From Pseudonocardiales bacterium (lineage in GTDB: Bacteria > Actinomycetota > Actinomycetes > Mycobacteriales > Jatrophihabitantaceae): 5,909 nt of DNA. The notes under the pieces are model-generated. The model saw nothing but the letters and a program-made list of their open reading frames with translations, ran no database searches and had not been told where the DNA came from. The stretch covers positions 1 through 5,909 of the forward strand of contig JAVEEO010000119.1 of NCBI GenBank assembly GCA_030840415.1. The letters run 5' to 3'. This document shows positions 5,039-5,909 of the stretch, piece after piece (the first letter of the stretch is position 1; every line of letters starts with the position of its first letter). The position numbers were made by a program, and so were the translations under genes.

Positions 5039-5909
5039 CAGAACACCTCCGGCAGGTGGCGACGGCCCCGGCGCTCGAGGTCATCGGTGATGCGACGCTC
5101 CAGTTTGTCAACGATCCGGTCTATCAGCTCGTCGAAGTCGCGGGACCGCATCGCCGGGCTTGGCGAGTCCTCGTCCGGGTCGTAGCCGGGAAGCCGGGGT
5201 TCGGACGTGCTGCCACCCGACTCGCGCAGCCGGCGGATCACCGACGGCCCGTCCGGTCCGGGCCCGTGCGATGAGGAGGGGAACATACCGGCACTTCCTG
5301 ACTGAACGGGATCTGAATGGGCTGGCGGGCCGACCGCGCCGGGACTGCGCAGCAGGCTCCGGAACAGCGAATGGGCAGCACCGGACAGCGATCGGCGGAT
5401 CACCGGTCCGTCGACCTCGACGCCGGGTGGCGGTGCCGCCGGGCTGCTGCCCTGGGTGGACGACGGGGCCGGCTGCCCGGTTCGGGCGGACGTGGGAACC
5501 GCCGGGCCACCCGAGGCTGGCACCAGCTCGGCCGGGCGAACGCTGACCCGGGGTGGCGCGACCACCATGCTGCGCTGCACGAAGGCACCGAGTTGACCGG
5601 TCGCTTCGGTGTTGCCCCGGCCGGACGCCGAGGCAGCCAGGCCACCCGGCAGCCGCCGGGCCGCCGGCGTGCCGAAGTCGATCGGACCGCCGGCGGAGGC
5701 CACCGGACGATCGGAGTGCGACGCGGCCGCCCGCACTGTCGAGGGCAGCGCGGCGGAGCGCCGGATCACCGAAGCAGCGGGGCCGGCCGGAGGGAGACCA
5801 GTGGGGCTGGAACCGGCCGCGCTGTAACGGGTCGGGCTGGAACCGGCCGAGCTGGAACCGGCTGAGGTGGAACGGCCCGGGCTGGGAAATACTGCGCTGG
5901 AACCAGCGA
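5038..5909 (-). CDS. Ser/Pro/Gly/Ala-rich protein with repeated V-[IV]-[QR]-R motif and charged C-terminal helix (5' end outside window)
   Basis: I do not recognise a named family. The frame is open from the right edge to TGA 5040-5038 (at least 289 residues). A GTG at 5769-5767 could start a 243-residue version, but it has no ribosome binding site and lies inside a recurring motif, so the true start is probably outside the window. The protein is mostly low complexity and likely disordered. It carries a recurring motif: VIRRS (5769-5755), VQRS (5580-5569), VIRRS (5403-5389) and VIRRL (5241-5227). The visible N-terminal part is a pentapeptide array rich in AGSS. The C-terminal 35 residues form a charged amphipathic helix, FDELIDRIVDKLERRI then DDLERRGRR, ending in F. 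There is no signal peptide or membrane segment in view. Its place just before the Afp7-like gene, with a 1-nt overlap, ties it to the injection system. An adaptor or scaffold role anchored by the C-terminal helix is inference. Confidence 0.8.
   Translation of the reverse strand, partial: AGSSAVFPSPGRSTSAGSSSAGSSPTRYSAAGSSPTGLPPAGPAASVIRRSAALPSTVRAAASHSDRPVASAGGPIDFGTPAARRLPGGLAASASGRGNTEATGQLGAFVQRSMVVAPPRVSVRPAELVPASGGPAVPTSARTGQPAPSSTQGSSPAAPPPGVEVDGPVIRRSLSGAAHSLFRSLLRSPGAVGPPAHSDPVQSGSAGMFPSSSHGPGPDGPSVIRRLRESGGSTSEPRLPGYDPDEDSPSPAMRSRDFDELIDRIVDKLERRITDDLERRGRRHLPEVF
5045..5050 (-). promoter_or_regulatory. Strong ribosome binding site of the LysM adaptor gene
   Basis: GGAGGT on the minus strand (5050-5045) stands 6 nt from ATG 5038-5036 and lies within the last codons of the upstream gene. 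It is the best Shine-Dalgarno match at any start in the window and fixes this start with confidence. It suggests the adaptor is translated more independently than its coupled neighbours. Confidence 0.85.
5806..5909. repeat. Degenerate 15-bp tandem repeat (minisatellite), about 7 units, continuing past the right edge
   Basis: Units begin at 5806, 5821, 5836, 5851, 5866, 5881 and 5896. Copies at 5806, 5836 and 5851 share GCTGGAACCGGC; the 5896 copy has GCTGGAACCAGC; the others are diverged. Because the period is a multiple of three, the array stays open on the minus strand and encodes pentapeptides such as SAGSS, AAGSS, PTRYS, PGRST and AVFPS in the N-terminal part of the Ser/Pro-rich protein. 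Confidence 0.85.

Noticed and set aside
4383..5111. Extension of the vgrG frame upstream across the LysM gene (829 codons in total)
   Set aside because: The extra 243 codons overlap the well-supported LysM adaptor in another frame and translate to low-complexity Arg/Gly/Ala sequence. The VgrG domain begins at ATG 4382 with a ribosome binding site and an ATGA overlap.
5317..5865. Plus-strand frame rich in Arg and Gly, ending in GRAVTGRAGTGRAGTG
   Set aside because: The repetitive end is only the other-strand reading of the 15-bp minisatellite. The minus-strand frame stays open through the edge and joins the conserved C-terminal helix, so the minus strand is the coding one.

Overview
The window is GC-rich throughout. 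The two long spurious open frames on the opposite strands and the strong G/C preference at third codon positions point to a high-GC actinomycete (inference; the genus cannot be fixed from this sequence). Every supported gene lies on the minus strand, so transcription runs from the right edge (5909) to the left edge (1).

The content is the baseplate and spike section of a phage-tail-like contractile injection system (extracellular CIS, Afp/PVC/MAC type). In transcription order it holds: (1) a Ser/Pro/Gly/Ala-rich linker-like protein, open at the right edge, that carries a repeated V-[IV]-[QR]-R motif and ends in a charged helix (5909-5038); (2) a CIS tube/adaptor protein with a C-terminal LysM domain, Afp7-like (5038-4379); (3) a VgrG-type spike, Afp8-like (4382-2622); (4) a gp25/W-type baseplate wedge protein, Afp9-like (2622-2176); (5) a large baseplate J-type protein, Afp11-like (2130-169); (6) the first 56 codons of a phage tail protein, probably Afp12-like, cut off at the left edge (169-1).

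Four of the five junctions are 1-4 nt stop/start overlaps (TGATG or ATGA), which suggests one translationally coupled transcript. The exception is a 45-nt gap between the gp25 and J genes. That is where a PAAR tip gene often sits in related clusters, but none is present there or anywhere else in the window. In the assembled particle the LysM protein would join tube to hub, VgrG would form the central hub and spike, and gp25 and J would build the wedges that hold the sheath. Sheath, tube, ATPase, tape-measure and toxin genes must lie outside the window.

The less ordinary observations are the motif-bearing linker-like protein with its in-frame 15-bp minisatellite, a single TTA codon (next to an ATA) in vgrG, the missing PAAR gene, and the unusual start context of the J gene. 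No RNA genes, mobile elements, CRISPR arrays or convincing promoters or terminators were seen.
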